Source of the DNA: Robertmurraya andreesenii
GTDB lineage: Bacteria; Bacillota; Bacilli; Bacillales; Cytobacillaceae
Assembly: GCF_030813005.1 (NCBI RefSeq)
Contig: NZ_JAUSTU010000001.1
Location: forward strand, 124,001-188,000
Reading direction: 5' to 3'
DNA length: 64,000 nt
Shown here: positions 18,715 through 27,176 of the stretch, piece after piece
Position numbering within the stretch: the stretch's first letter is position 1
Layout of the letters: each line of letters starts with the position of its first letter
The notes under the pieces: model-generated
Seen by the model: only the letters and a program-made list of their open reading frames with translations
Databases searched by the model: none
Told to the model about the DNA's origin: nothing
Program-made: the position numbers and the translations under genes

Positions 18715-19647
18715 ATGTTAGAAGTGTTCGAGCTGACAAAGCGTTTTAAGAATAAAGAAGCGGTAAAGGGAATTAATTTTTACATGGAAAAAGGAGAGAT
18801 AGTTGGTTTGCTTGGACCCAATGGTGCTGGAAAATCGACGACGATTTCCATGATTTCTTCGTTGGTTCTGCCAACAACTGGTGATGTTCGTTTAAGAAAT
18901 GAAAGTGTCTTAAAGAAACCTGAAAAAATCAGAAAGGTACTCGGTGTCGTTCCACAGGATATTGCCTTGTATATGGACTTAACTGCGAGAGAAAATTTAG
19001 AGTTCTTTGGAAGGATACACAAAATTAAGAAAAACGATTTGAAAAAAAGGATTGAGGAAGTACTAGAGATTATTGGTCTTAAGGACAGGGAAAAGGATCT
19101 CGTCAAGACCTTCTCAGGTGGGATGAAGCGACGTTTGAATATTGGTGTTGCTTTATTGCATGAGCCGGAGCTAATCATCATGGATGAGCCTACGGTGGGC
19201 ATTGACCCACAATCAAGAAACTATATTCTTGAAACGGTTAAAAGGCTTAATGAGGAAAAGCAAATTACCGTTTTGTACACGAGTCATTATATGGAGGAAG
19301 TAGAGTATCTTTGCGACCGTATTTACATTATGGATCATGGGGAAGTCATCGCTTCCGGTACAAAAGACGAAATAAAAAGTATTCTTTCCCAGGAGCAGAC
19401 CCTTGTCATTCAAGTAGAGATTCTGAAGGGTGAGTTTCTGAAAGGGTTGGAAGCACTCCCGAATATTAAGAATATTTCGGTCAACGACCCAATTTTAAAA
19501 ATCATCGTACCGAAGAAGGTAAATATTTTGAACGAAATATTTGTATTGGCTGGAGAAACGAATACAAATATTTCGTCTGTCCAAATTGAAACACCGACAC
19601 TTGAGGATGTTTTCCTTCATTTGACGGGAAGACAGCTAAGGGATTAG
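18715..19647 (+). CDS. ABC exporter ATP-binding protein (LnrL-like)
   Basis: A 310-residue ABC-2 type ATPase. Walker A GPNGAGKST near residue 35, Q-loop VVPQD near 80, signature FSGGMKRRLNIG near 133, Walker B LIIMDEPTVGIDP near 155, and the switch His in LYTSHYMEE near 190 are all intact. The C-terminal 80 residues are the extra domain usual in drug-export ATPases (PTLEDVFLHLTGR). It powers the two permeases that follow. By gene order this matches linearmycin-type resistance exporters. Confidence 0.9.
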   Translation: MLEVFELTKRFKNKEAVKGINFYMEKGEIVGLLGPNGAGKSTTISMISSLVLPTTGDVRLRNESVLKKPEKIRKVLGVVPQDIALYMDLTARENLEFFGRIHKIKKNDLKKRIEEVLEIIGLKDREKDLVKTFSGGMKRRLNIGVALLHEPELIIMDEPTVGIDPQSRNYILETVKRLNEEKQITVLYTSHYMEEVEYLCDRIYIMDHGEVIASGTKDEIKSILSQEQTLVIQVEILKGEFLKGLEALPNIKNISVNDPILKIIVPKKVNILNEIFVLAGETNTNISSVQIETPTLEDVFLHLTGRQLRD

Positions 19648-19658
19648 GTGGTGGGAAA

Positions 19659-20918
19659 ATGATTCTACACATGATAAAGAAAGAATTGTTATTGTACCTA
19701 CGCCGCCCACGAGAGCTCGTCATCCTTTTGCTCATGCCATTTGTTCTCATTACCATTCTGGGTTTTGCATTGGAATCAATAAACGGTCAAGAAACTCCGA
19801 ACCTTGATATTAAGCTAGCATTCATTCAAAAGGATGATATCGAGGCTGCTGAAACAAATGTGATTGCCAGAATCGAAGGACTCCCAATGTCGGAGGAAGA
19901 AAAGCAAGCAGCCATTGCAGGAATAAAAAGTGCAAATCCAGTTCGTATTTTGAAGGAGGATGTACTTGATAGCCCTGAATTAAGGAAGATGATCGATGTT
20001 AATTATGTTGATAGCTTAAGTGAAAAAGAAATGGATCGATATAGTGGAATCGTAGAAATTCCAGCTCAATTTACCGAACAATATTTCCAGCATGTTTTTT
20101 TCGGAGGAAATGAGCCACCAGAAATGAAGCTGAAAATCAATGAAACCAATTCGATACAGGGCTCGATTACAAAGGATATCTTTACTAGCTTTCAAGAGGA
20201 GGTTACCTTTTGGACAACTGCTCAGTCTTTAGGTATCAATGCGGATCAGCTGCGTAATAAAATGACATCCAATATCGGTTTAACACAGCCTGTTTCTGAG
20301 AAAAAGACCATTAGCGCAGTAGGCTATTATGCAATCGGAATGAGCGTTATGTTCATGTTTTTTGTGGCGGGGAATGTTGCGACACTAGCCTTTGAAGAAA
20401 AAAGCAATCATATTTTTGACAGGATCTTATTAGCCAACATGCCGATCCCAGTCTTTTTCTCTGGAATATTTGTTTCTAGCTTTGTTGTTTCTTTTTGTCA
20501 GATTAATATTCTTTATGGATTATCAGCACTTATTCATGACGTGACTTGGCCAAACCTGATTCACTATTTGACTTTGTCGGTTATGCTCAGTGCAATGGTT
20601 GGGGCTTTTGCTATTCTTGTTTCGGCAATTAGCTACCGCCTCAATTCAAATGCAGCTGTACAGGTATTCTCCAGTGTTGTGATTCCGATGATTGCTTTTA
20701 TCGGGGGGAGCTTTGTCCCGGTAGCCCAGCTCGGAGGTGTTTTTGAGGAAATTTCTAAATATACCCCAGCTGGAGCAGGAGTATCGGCATACTACAAGAT
20801 TATGCAGGGCTATTCATTAGCAGATGTATCTACCCAATTAATCGTGATATTGGTTATTACCGTTATTCTAATTATGATTACATTCGTTATACAACCGAAG
20901 AGAGGTGAGAACTTTTGA
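19659..20918 (+). CDS. ABC-2 type permease (LnrM-like)
   Basis: A 419-residue permease. One hydrophobic segment lies near residue 20 (LVILLLMPFVLITILGFAL), a large extracytoplasmic loop spans about 40-220, and five to six membrane segments fill the C-terminal half; this is the ABC2_membrane_3 layout. It is encoded 11 bp after the ATPase and overlaps the next permease by 4 bp. It forms the channel with the next gene product. Confidence 0.87.
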   Translation: MILHMIKKELLLYLRRPRELVILLLMPFVLITILGFALESINGQETPNLDIKLAFIQKDDIEAAETNVIARIEGLPMSEEEKQAAIAGIKSANPVRILKEDVLDSPELRKMIDVNYVDSLSEKEMDRYSGIVEIPAQFTEQYFQHVFFGGNEPPEMKLKINETNSIQGSITKDIFTSFQEEVTFWTTAQSLGINADQLRNKMTSNIGLTQPVSEKKTISAVGYYAIGMSVMFMFFVAGNVATLAFEEKSNHIFDRILLANMPIPVFFSGIFVSSFVVSFCQINILYGLSALIHDVTWPNLIHYLTLSVMLSAMVGAFAILVSAISYRLNSNAAVQVFSSVVIPMIAFIGGSFVPVAQLGGVFEEISKYTPAGAGVSAYYKIMQGYSLADVSTQLIVILVITVILIMITFVIQPKRGENF

Positions 20919-22012
20919 TAGGAATCCTATGGGGGAAAATTCGGTTATTGTTTAGAAAACCAGGTTCGTTTATTGTAACGACTATTATTTGTATGGTGTT
21001 TGCCTTTTTCTTGGGTAAGTCTACATATTCTGAGGTGAAGGTTCCGGTCTATAGTTCACTTCCAGATGCTGAGGTGGAGGATTTTGTGAACGAGCTCAAC
21101 AAAAGCGAATCCTTCAAGTATGTGATAGAGACGGAAGAGACCGTGAAAAACAAGGTGGCTGATGGCACTGTTGAGGCTGGAATTGAGCTCAAAGCGGAAT
21201 CCTATACCTTATATCAAGTAGGCAAAACAGGAAATTATCATCTCATTAACGAGCAATTGAATAGCTTTTATTCGGAAAAAATTAGAGATAATGCAGTTCG
21301 GGAACAGGTCGGGGACAGTAGTGACGTGATGGAGACCTTGAAGAAGGCGAAGGCTAATCCCCTTTTTGAATTATCAGTATCGTCCTTTTCCGATCAAAAT
21401 AAGTGGGTGCATGATCCAAGTTTGCAATCCCTATTTGGATTCGCCTTATTCTTCTCAATTTATACGGTTGCTTTCAGTGTGGTTGAGATTCTAAGGGAAA
21501 AGCAGGAGGGCATTTGGGATCGATTGATTCTGTCACCTATCTCCAAATTTGGAATGTATGCGGGGAATTTGCTCTATTCCCTAATCTTGGGTTATGTCCA
21601 AATTGCGTTAATTTTCCTCGTATTTAAATATGGAGCGGGTGTTGATTTCCATGGTGGCTTTGGAAAGACCTTGATTCTAATTATCCCGTATCTGTTTACG
21701 ATTATCGCGATGTCTATTTTTATTGCGGGGCTTGTCAAAACCATTGGTCAATTTAATGCCCTTATCCCATTAATCAGTGTGAGTTTTGCGATGCTTGGGG
21801 GAGCTTATTGGCCGATTGAGATTGTCACATCGGATATATTATTGACTATTTCAAAAGGTATTCCAATTACCTATGGGATGGAAATTTTAAAGGGAGTGAC
21901 GGTTTCGGGCCTATCTTATAGCGATGTATTGTTGCCGATCTCGATTTTGCTTTTAATGGGAGTTGCCTTGATGGGGGTTGGTATACGCCTGATGGAGAGC
22001 AGACATGTATAG
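20915..22012 (+). CDS. ABC-2 type permease (LnrN-like)
   Basis: A 365-residue second permease with the same topology: an N-terminal membrane segment (FIVTTIICMVFAFFLG), an outside loop to about 165, and a cluster of C-terminal segments including GGAYWPIEIV before the last pair. The start is TTG at 20915 behind GAGAGGTGAG, overlapping the upstream gene. It ends the operon ahead of a hairpin. Confidence 0.87.
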   Translation: MIGILWGKIRLLFRKPGSFIVTTIICMVFAFFLGKSTYSEVKVPVYSSLPDAEVEDFVNELNKSESFKYVIETEETVKNKVADGTVEAGIELKAESYTLYQVGKTGNYHLINEQLNSFYSEKIRDNAVREQVGDSSDVMETLKKAKANPLFELSVSSFSDQNKWVHDPSLQSLFGFALFFSIYTVAFSVVEILREKQEGIWDRLILSPISKFGMYAGNLLYSLILGYVQIALIFLVFKYGAGVDFHGGFGKTLILIIPYLFTIIAMSIFIAGLVKTIGQFNALIPLISVSFAMLGGAYWPIEIVTSDILLTISKGIPITYGMEILKGVTVSGLSYSDVLLPISILLLMGVALMGVGIRLMESRHV

Positions 22013-22027
22013 AACAAAGGGTTGAGA

Positions 22028-22052
22028 AAAGCGCCTCTTCTTAGGGCGCTTT
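22028..22052. terminator. Bidirectional hairpin between convergent genes
   Basis: AAAGCGCC and GGCGCTTT pair across a 9-nt loop between the ABC operon and the leftward DUF2777-like gene. Confidence 0.7.
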
Positions 22053-22054
22053 CT

Positions 22055-22618
22055 TCATGTGGTTAATTTCTCAATAATCGTTCTTTTGCCGTTATTGATT
22101 GTAAATTCAAAACGATCCGTTTTCTTCTCATAGTACCAGAAGTGATGCTGAATATTGCAGATATCCTCCTGATTGTCAAAGATGAAGAAATTGACCCCTT
22201 CCTTTCTTTCTTCCGTGTTTAAAAAGGTGAGATGGTTATAGCAATAGATGCAGTCAAAAATGGAAAATTTCAAGGAATTTAGATGGGTGATGAACTGATA
22301 GAATGCATCATCCGAAATTTCCTCTAAAAGTCGCTCCAAAGAATAGATAAGGGTTTTGCGAATTCGAATGGTATCGTTATTTTTCAGATGAATGCGTTCG
22401 TGATCAGTACTCACCTGCCCATCTTCACATAAGACTCCCTTCCGCCACCGACCATGTCGGTACACCTCGAGCTCCTGGTGAAGATACTCTTCTAGCAAGG
22501 AGGCTTCTTCTGTTTCCGCCTCGAAAAAGACCCATTGCTCATTAATATATTCAACCGATCCCTCAAAAAAGGCTCTGTTTTGGTATTCAATTAGTTTTGC
22601 ACGCTGCTGTCTTCTCAT
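22055..22618 (-). CDS. DUF2777-like protein of unknown function
   Basis: A 187-residue soluble protein starting MRRQQRAKLIEYQNRAFFEGSVEYINEQWVFF. A cysteine pair lies near the middle (DCIYCYNH), and it ends in a charged strand (GKRTIIEKL). It recalls the Bacillus DUF2777 family, from memory only. The frame is open 90 bp further, but GGAGGGT at 22623-22629 fits the ATG at 22618 (or the adjacent one at 22621). It is transcribed leftward behind the repeat array. Confidence 0.65.
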   Translation of the reverse strand: MRRQQRAKLIEYQNRAFFEGSVEYINEQWVFFEAETEEASLLEEYLHQELEVYRHGRWRKGVLCEDGQVSTDHERIHLKNNDTIRIRKTLIYSLERLLEEISDDAFYQFITHLNSLKFSIFDCIYCYNHLTFLNTEERKEGVNFFIFDNQEDICNIQHHFWYYEKKTDRFEFTINNGKRTIIEKLTT

Positions 22619-22929
22619 CATTACCCTCCATAACTGAACACAAGTTGTAGAAATACTTCTTCTATGGATTTTAACAATATCGATGCCTTCACAATTCTTT
22701 GTAGACATTTCTATATGAATTTAAACTCAAAAGGATAAATTAGGACAATTAACCATTTTTTATTGCCGAGCATAATGTAGCAATATGAATATTCGGGGAT
22801 TCCCTGTTTTAAGGGGAATGTTGCTAATAAAAGAATATTCGCTTTGTCGTTATTCGGACACTATTGAGTCAAATGTGTGCGAGGTTATTGATGTATATTC
22901 TTTTTTCTTTTGAAAATGTGAGCAAAGGG

Positions 22930-23231
22930 TGAATGGCGACAAGTTCGAGAGAGAAGTAGGCCGAGTTGTCGTCATAGCGGCTGAATGACGACAGTTTCGT
23001 GTAAGAGGAGGGTAAAGTTGTCGTCATAGGGGGTGAATGCCGACAGAATCGAGAGAGAAGTGATCCAAGTTGTCGTCATAGCAGCTAAATGACGACAGTT
23101 TCATGAGAGAAAAAATCAAAACTGTCGCCATAGCAAGTGAATGCCCACAGATTCGTATCAGAAGAGAGAAATCTGTGCTCATAACAGTTAAACAAAGACA
23201 GCTTCATGTATAAGTACATAGAGCCTGTTGA
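22930..23231. repeat. Tandem array of about six 52-bp hairpin-forming repeats
   Basis: Unit starts at 22930, 22982, 23034, 23086, 23138 and 23189 give a period of 52, 52, 52, 52 and 51 bp. Each unit opens with TGAATGACGACAG-like and carries AGTTGTCGTCATAGC-like about 34 bp later, so its two arms are inverted repeats. Units are diverged, the last most of all, and it runs into the end of the NERD gene. In unit 5 both arms change together (CACAGATT with AATCTGTG), which supports selection on a hairpin. The rest of 22740-22929 shows no gene. Confidence 0.85.
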
Positions 23232-24146
23232 TTAATCTGTATAGTAGGCGGATCTACCATGTCCTTTAAGTTCAAAATTTTTCGCTAATATTCTTTGGAT
23301 GGTTCTTATACCGATGATTCCGTTACACCAGTCATTAATCACCGTAGAAGTGATTTTTTTATCTGGAAAAAGCAATTTTAACTCACGGAACGACCTAAGA
23401 ATCACAGCCTGATTGCTCTCTTTGTAATGACAATGGGGGCAGACGAATTTGCTTTGCTCTGCCGTACGCACTTCTATTAAACTTTGACATTTTATACAGA
23501 CGCTTCCTTTAGCAAGTTCATTGTATTCATAAGAAGGAAGCAAACTGTTTGGATAGGAAGGATGGTGCGCTGAAATTAATATCTCCGCTAATTTTTTCTG
23601 TTTATGACCGTTATTTACAATGACGGATTGTAGTTTCTTGAAAAAAGTTTCGATTTGGGTTGGCAAAACAATACAAGGATCTAGAGGGGCGTTATACAGG
23701 GTGAAGTGAGGATGAATAAAGATTAAAAATGGTTTAATTTTCATAGTGAACCCATGTTCTTGGAGGAAACGTCTTAGTAAGGTTTCACAGCGCTGCAATT
23801 GATGGAGCGGATTCTTAATCTCAAGTCCAGTAGTGGTTTGCCAGACATCATCTTTTATCACATAATCCCCCTCATAATTCTTAACGTCAAACAGGTAAAG
23901 TTCATTCTGTGTAACTCCTATACTATCCAATTGAAAAAAAGAATTTCTATGTTCTAGCAAAAGGTCATTTATAAACGTCCATTCCTCTAAAAAAGTATTC
24001 GACCAATCATCGAATTTCTTTTCACCTATAAATCCTTTTTCTAGACTTAAGTAGTGCTGATAGGCTTTTTCCGAGAGGTCTGTTCGGGAGGATAAGATTC
24101 TGAAGATTAGGAGTTCAGGGGATTCAATACGAGGCTTAATAATCAA
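23232..24146 (-). CDS. NERD domain protein with zinc ribbon
   Basis: A 304-residue protein with an N-terminal nuclease-related (NERD) domain: GEKKFDDW near 42, then the core strand NELYLFDVKNYEGDYV near 80-95, with Asp and Lys in the places of a restriction-like nuclease site. A zinc ribbon follows near residues 215-240 (CIKC and CPHC). The last 60 residues look like a small DNA-binding fold (VINDWCNGIIGIRTIQRIL). TTG at 24155 touches AAAGG; TTG at 24146 has correct spacing and is preferred. Function is unknown; NERD proteins are suspected DNA-processing enzymes. Confidence 0.8.
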   Translation of the reverse strand: MIIKPRIESPELLIFRILSSRTDLSEKAYQHYLSLEKGFIGEKKFDDWSNTFLEEWTFINDLLLEHRNSFFQLDSIGVTQNELYLFDVKNYEGDYVIKDDVWQTTTGLEIKNPLHQLQRCETLLRRFLQEHGFTMKIKPFLIFIHPHFTLYNAPLDPCIVLPTQIETFFKKLQSVIVNNGHKQKKLAEILISAHHPSYPNSLLPSYEYNELAKGSVCIKCQSLIEVRTAEQSKFVCPHCHYKESNQAVILRSFRELKLLFPDKKITSTVINDWCNGIIGIRTIQRILAKNFELKGHGRSAYYTD

Positions 24147-24316
24147 TATACTCAACCTTTCTATTCGAAATTAAAGTGGGACTAACTCTAATAAACAAAC
24201 TATGAACTAAGTATATCATGTTATACCCAAGTTAATAGTTTTCATCATAAAGATTGACGACGTCATGTCGAAAAGGATAATCTTATAGGCGAATACTATT
24301 GTTTGGGGGAACATGG

Positions 24317-25645
24317 ATGAAAAAAGGTTTGTGCTTATTGAGCCTATTGCTTCTTTTTTTTAGCTCTTCGAATGTGGTGGGGGCAGAAGAAGAAAGAAGC
24401 TGGCAGGATGAAACGATTTACTACATTACGATTGACCGATTTAATAACAGCGATTTTACGAATGATTTTGAGGTCGATGCCAAGGATCCGAATAAATTTC
24501 ATGGCGGTGATTTTCAAGGCATCATCGATCGCCTCGATTACATAAAAGAAATGGGATTTTCCGTGATTGCCCTCTCACCGATTTTTGAGGTTGATGGCTA
24601 TAAAAATTCCAAAATTAAGGATTATTTCAAGACAGCAGCAAATTTCGGTTCGATGAAGAAGCTGCAGGAATTAGTCGATCTAGCCCATCAAAAAAAGATG
24701 AAGGTGATCCTTGATTTTCCGATTATGGAAGGGATGGATCAAAATACACTCATCGATGTGGCGAAATGGTGGATCGATGAAGCAAAAGTCGATGGATACA
24801 TATTAGACTTAGGTCAGGGAGTTTCTCCAAAGCTTCTGCAGAGTCTTTCAAGGGAAGCGAAGGGGGTCAAAGAGGACTTCATCGTGCTGGCGGATTTCCA
24901 GACAGGAGAGCAGGTAGAAGGAATTGACGGTTTTTTTGACTATTCCTTTAATGAAAATTTACGGGCGGCATTTTCTAAGTCTAACCAATCACTCCAGGCG
25001 GTGGCTACAAATGTAGAAAATATTGAGCCTGTACACTTTCTTGATAATCAGCATACACAGCGATTTACGAGAGATATCATCAATCTCAATGAACATCCAG
25101 GCCCACGTTGGAAGTTAGCCTTGACCTATCTATATACGACACCAGGAATCCCATTTGTCTTTTATGGCAGTGAGATCGCCTTAGATGGTGGGGAAGAGCC
25201 TGATAATCAGCGGCAGATGGATTTCAGAACGGATAAGGATTTAATTGACTATCTCACAAATATTGCCGCAGTACGTGAGAAGCTACCAGCGCTTAGAAGG
25301 GGGAGCTTCGAACTTCTTTATGAAAATCAAGGTATGGTCGTGTACAAGCGAGAATACAAAGGAGAAACGGCTGTTGTAGCGATCAATAACACAACGAAAT
25401 CTCAAGCAGTTACCCTAACCTCAGAGCTTGAAGATGGCAAAGAACTACGTGGACTTTTAAATGGAGACCTGGTCAAGAGTGAGGATGGTGCATACAAACT
25501 GATCGTCGATCGTGATGAGGCAGAGATCTATGTTCTTGCCGAAAAATCAGGCCTTAATATCCCACTGATTTCGACATCCGCTGCTGTGGTGATTCTATTT
25601 TTAGGCTTCTTGTTTTTAGTGAAGAAAAGATCGAGAAATGCGTAG
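24317..25645 (+). CDS. Membrane-anchored GH13 (alpha-amylase family) protein, catalytic residues lost
   Basis: A 442-residue exported protein: signal peptide at residues 1-23, a GH13 barrel, a C-terminal beta domain, then a transmembrane anchor (ISTSAAVVILFLGFLFLV) and a basic tail. The fold is clear (IYYITIDRFNN, HGGDFQGIIDRLDYI, TPGIPFVFYGSEIAL). The four catalytic regions are not intact: region I reads DFPIME (133-138), region II YILDLGQG keeps the Asp near 164 but lacks the Arg, region III reads ADF (192-194) without the acid Glu, and region IV reads FLDNQH (241-246) without the final Asp. Domain B is shortened. It is probably a non-catalytic glycan-binding protein. GGGGGAA supports ATG 24317. 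Confidence 0.85.
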   Translation: MKKGLCLLSLLLLFFSSSNVVGAEEERSWQDETIYYITIDRFNNSDFTNDFEVDAKDPNKFHGGDFQGIIDRLDYIKEMGFSVIALSPIFEVDGYKNSKIKDYFKTAANFGSMKKLQELVDLAHQKKMKVILDFPIMEGMDQNTLIDVAKWWIDEAKVDGYILDLGQGVSPKLLQSLSREAKGVKEDFIVLADFQTGEQVEGIDGFFDYSFNENLRAAFSKSNQSLQAVATNVENIEPVHFLDNQHTQRFTRDIINLNEHPGPRWKLALTYLYTTPGIPFVFYGSEIALDGGEEPDNQRQMDFRTDKDLIDYLTNIAAVREKLPALRRGSFELLYENQGMVVYKREYKGETAVVAINNTTKSQAVTLTSELEDGKELRGLLNGDLVKSEDGAYKLIVDRDEAEIYVLAEKSGLNIPLISTSAAVVILFLGFLFLVKKRSRNA

Positions 25646-25666
25646 AAAAAGAGACAGGTCTGAATT

Positions 25667-26122
25667 TCAGACCTGTCTTATGATGTTTTTGGAGCAATTT
25701 TGTAATACTTGGTCGATAAATTTCTTGCAGCGTGGAAAATCCTCTATTTGCGGGGAGAGTTCAATTTTTAACGTGCCAGCAAGGGATGTTGTTGGCATGA
25801 GTCTTTCGCTTAACTCATCAACGGCTCCACAAAACTTTGGATAGAAGCTGTCTCCTGTTCCAAAGATTCCCGTTACGAGCTTCTTCCGCTCTACCCGAAC
25901 TAATTCCCGTAAGAGAGGTAGCATTTCTATGGGAATTTCTCCGTTACCCCACGTATATGTTCCGATTACCAAGTGATCCAGTTGAGAGAGCTGCTCCATT
26001 TGAAAATCCTCTACTCGAAAAACATCAGCTTGATGCCCTTCCAAGGCAAACTGTTGGGTTAAAAGCTGTGCTGCTTCTTCTGTGTTTCCACTAATGGAGC
26101 AATAAACGATCGCCGTCTTCAT
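25667..26122 (-). CDS. Flavodoxin, third gene of the ribonucleotide reductase operon
   Basis: A 151-residue FMN-binding electron carrier. The phosphate loop SISGNTEEAA near residues 8-17, GTYTWGNGEIP near 54 and GTGDSFYPKFCGAVD near 90 are flavodoxin motifs. It is longer than NrdI and more like YkuN/YkuP. Its ATG overlaps the nrdB stop (ATGA), so it is cotranscribed with the reductase and probably supplies electrons for radical-cofactor assembly or repair; that role is inferred from position. Confidence 0.85.
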   Translation of the reverse strand: MKTAIVYCSISGNTEEAAQLLTQQFALEGHQADVFRVEDFQMEQLSQLDHLVIGTYTWGNGEIPIEMLPLLRELVRVERKKLVTGIFGTGDSFYPKFCGAVDELSERLMPTTSLAGTLKIELSPQIEDFPRCKKFIDQVLQNCSKNIIRQV

Positions 26123-27159
26123 AGCTCATCAAACCCATTGGATTTGGATACCTTTGTATATGTTCGTGATTTCTGTTCAAAGAAGTCTGATTTTGTCTCA
26201 TTCATCATTTCATCGCTGAATACGTGAATCCACGGCATTGGATTCTCACGCCCTTTATAACGATTTGGCAGTCCTAATTGGCGGAAGCGCTTGTTCGCTA
26301 AGTATTCGACATAGCCTTCGAATTCCTCCAGATCAATCCCCTCGATATCCTTTAAGATATAGCGAGCCCATTCCTTTTCAAGCTGAACTGCTTTGTCGAT
26401 AGATGAGTAGACATATTCGCTATTTTCATCCGTGTTGAGCTCAGGGTTTTCCGTTAGCAATATACGGATAAATTGGGCGATGAAATAGGCATGCTGCATC
26501 TCATCGCGTTGAATATAGCTAATCATTGTGCTTGTCTTCATCATTTTCTGCTGTCTGGCCAAATGATAGAAAAAGGCAAAGCCCGCATAAAAGTATATTC
26601 CCTCCAAATTGATAGAATGGACTCCAAGCTCGAACAAATGCTGTGGTGTTGGTGTTTGGCGGAACTTCTCATACGCCTCGAGAATGATCTCATTTCTTTT
26701 TCTTACGATCGGGTCATCCTTTGCTTGATTAAATCTTTCTATTTGCTCACTCAATGGGATAAGAGAGCTCAAAATATAGGAATAGGACTCGTTATGAACA
26801 GCCTCCTGCTGAGAAATGACAGCAAAGATCGCTTTGAAGCTAGGGTCTGTAACATAATCCATCACGCTTGTCATTGTAGGGGTTTGGAGGCTATCAAGTG
26901 ATGCGAGCTGCGTGTTCACCCTTAAGAAAATATCCTTTTCCACTTCGGTTAAGGAATCCCATTGTTTAATGTCATCCTGCATATTGATCTCCTGCGCCTT
27001 CCAGAAGTTTCCGAGCAGGGTATGATAGATTCGATACATTTGCGGATAGGCGATATCATTCCAATTAAGAATTCCTGACGCCTGTCCGTTAATGATGCCT
27101 GTTGACTTATTGGGATATTCGGGGTTTAACAGTTTGATTTTTTTTAAGAGTGTATTCAC
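26119..27159 (-). CDS. nrdB: Class I ribonucleotide reductase, beta (radical) subunit
   Basis: A 346-residue dimetal radical subunit. All six expected metal ligands are seen: Asp in SLDSLQ, ExxH in QEAVHNESY, Glu in LEGIYFYAGF and ExxH in RDEMQHAYF. The radical Tyr is present four residues after the first ExxH His. It is therefore a canonical Tyr-radical subunit. AAGGAAGGAG followed by GTG at 27159 fits better than the TTG at 27189, which lies inside the nrdA end. It works with the NrdA-like subunit just upstream. Confidence 0.88.
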   Translation of the reverse strand: MNTLLKKIKLLNPEYPNKSTGIINGQASGILNWNDIAYPQMYRIYHTLLGNFWKAQEINMQDDIKQWDSLTEVEKDIFLRVNTQLASLDSLQTPTMTSVMDYVTDPSFKAIFAVISQQEAVHNESYSYILSSLIPLSEQIERFNQAKDDPIVRKRNEIILEAYEKFRQTPTPQHLFELGVHSINLEGIYFYAGFAFFYHLARQQKMMKTSTMISYIQRDEMQHAYFIAQFIRILLTENPELNTDENSEYVYSSIDKAVQLEKEWARYILKDIEGIDLEEFEGYVEYLANKRFRQLGLPNRYKGRENPMPWIHVFSDEMMNETKSDFFEQKSRTYTKVSKSNGFDEL

Positions 27160-27176
27160 TATTTTGTTCTCCTTCC

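Noticed and set aside
22930..23231. CRISPR array
   Set aside because: The period is regular, but the whole unit is related from copy to copy rather than being identical repeats with unique spacers, the units are internally inverted, and no cas genes are in the window.
25667..26122. Flavodoxin as NrdI
   Set aside because: It is longer than NrdI (about 120-130 residues) and has long flavodoxin loops (GTYTWGNGEIP); the beta subunit also looks Ia-like. Kept as flavodoxin.
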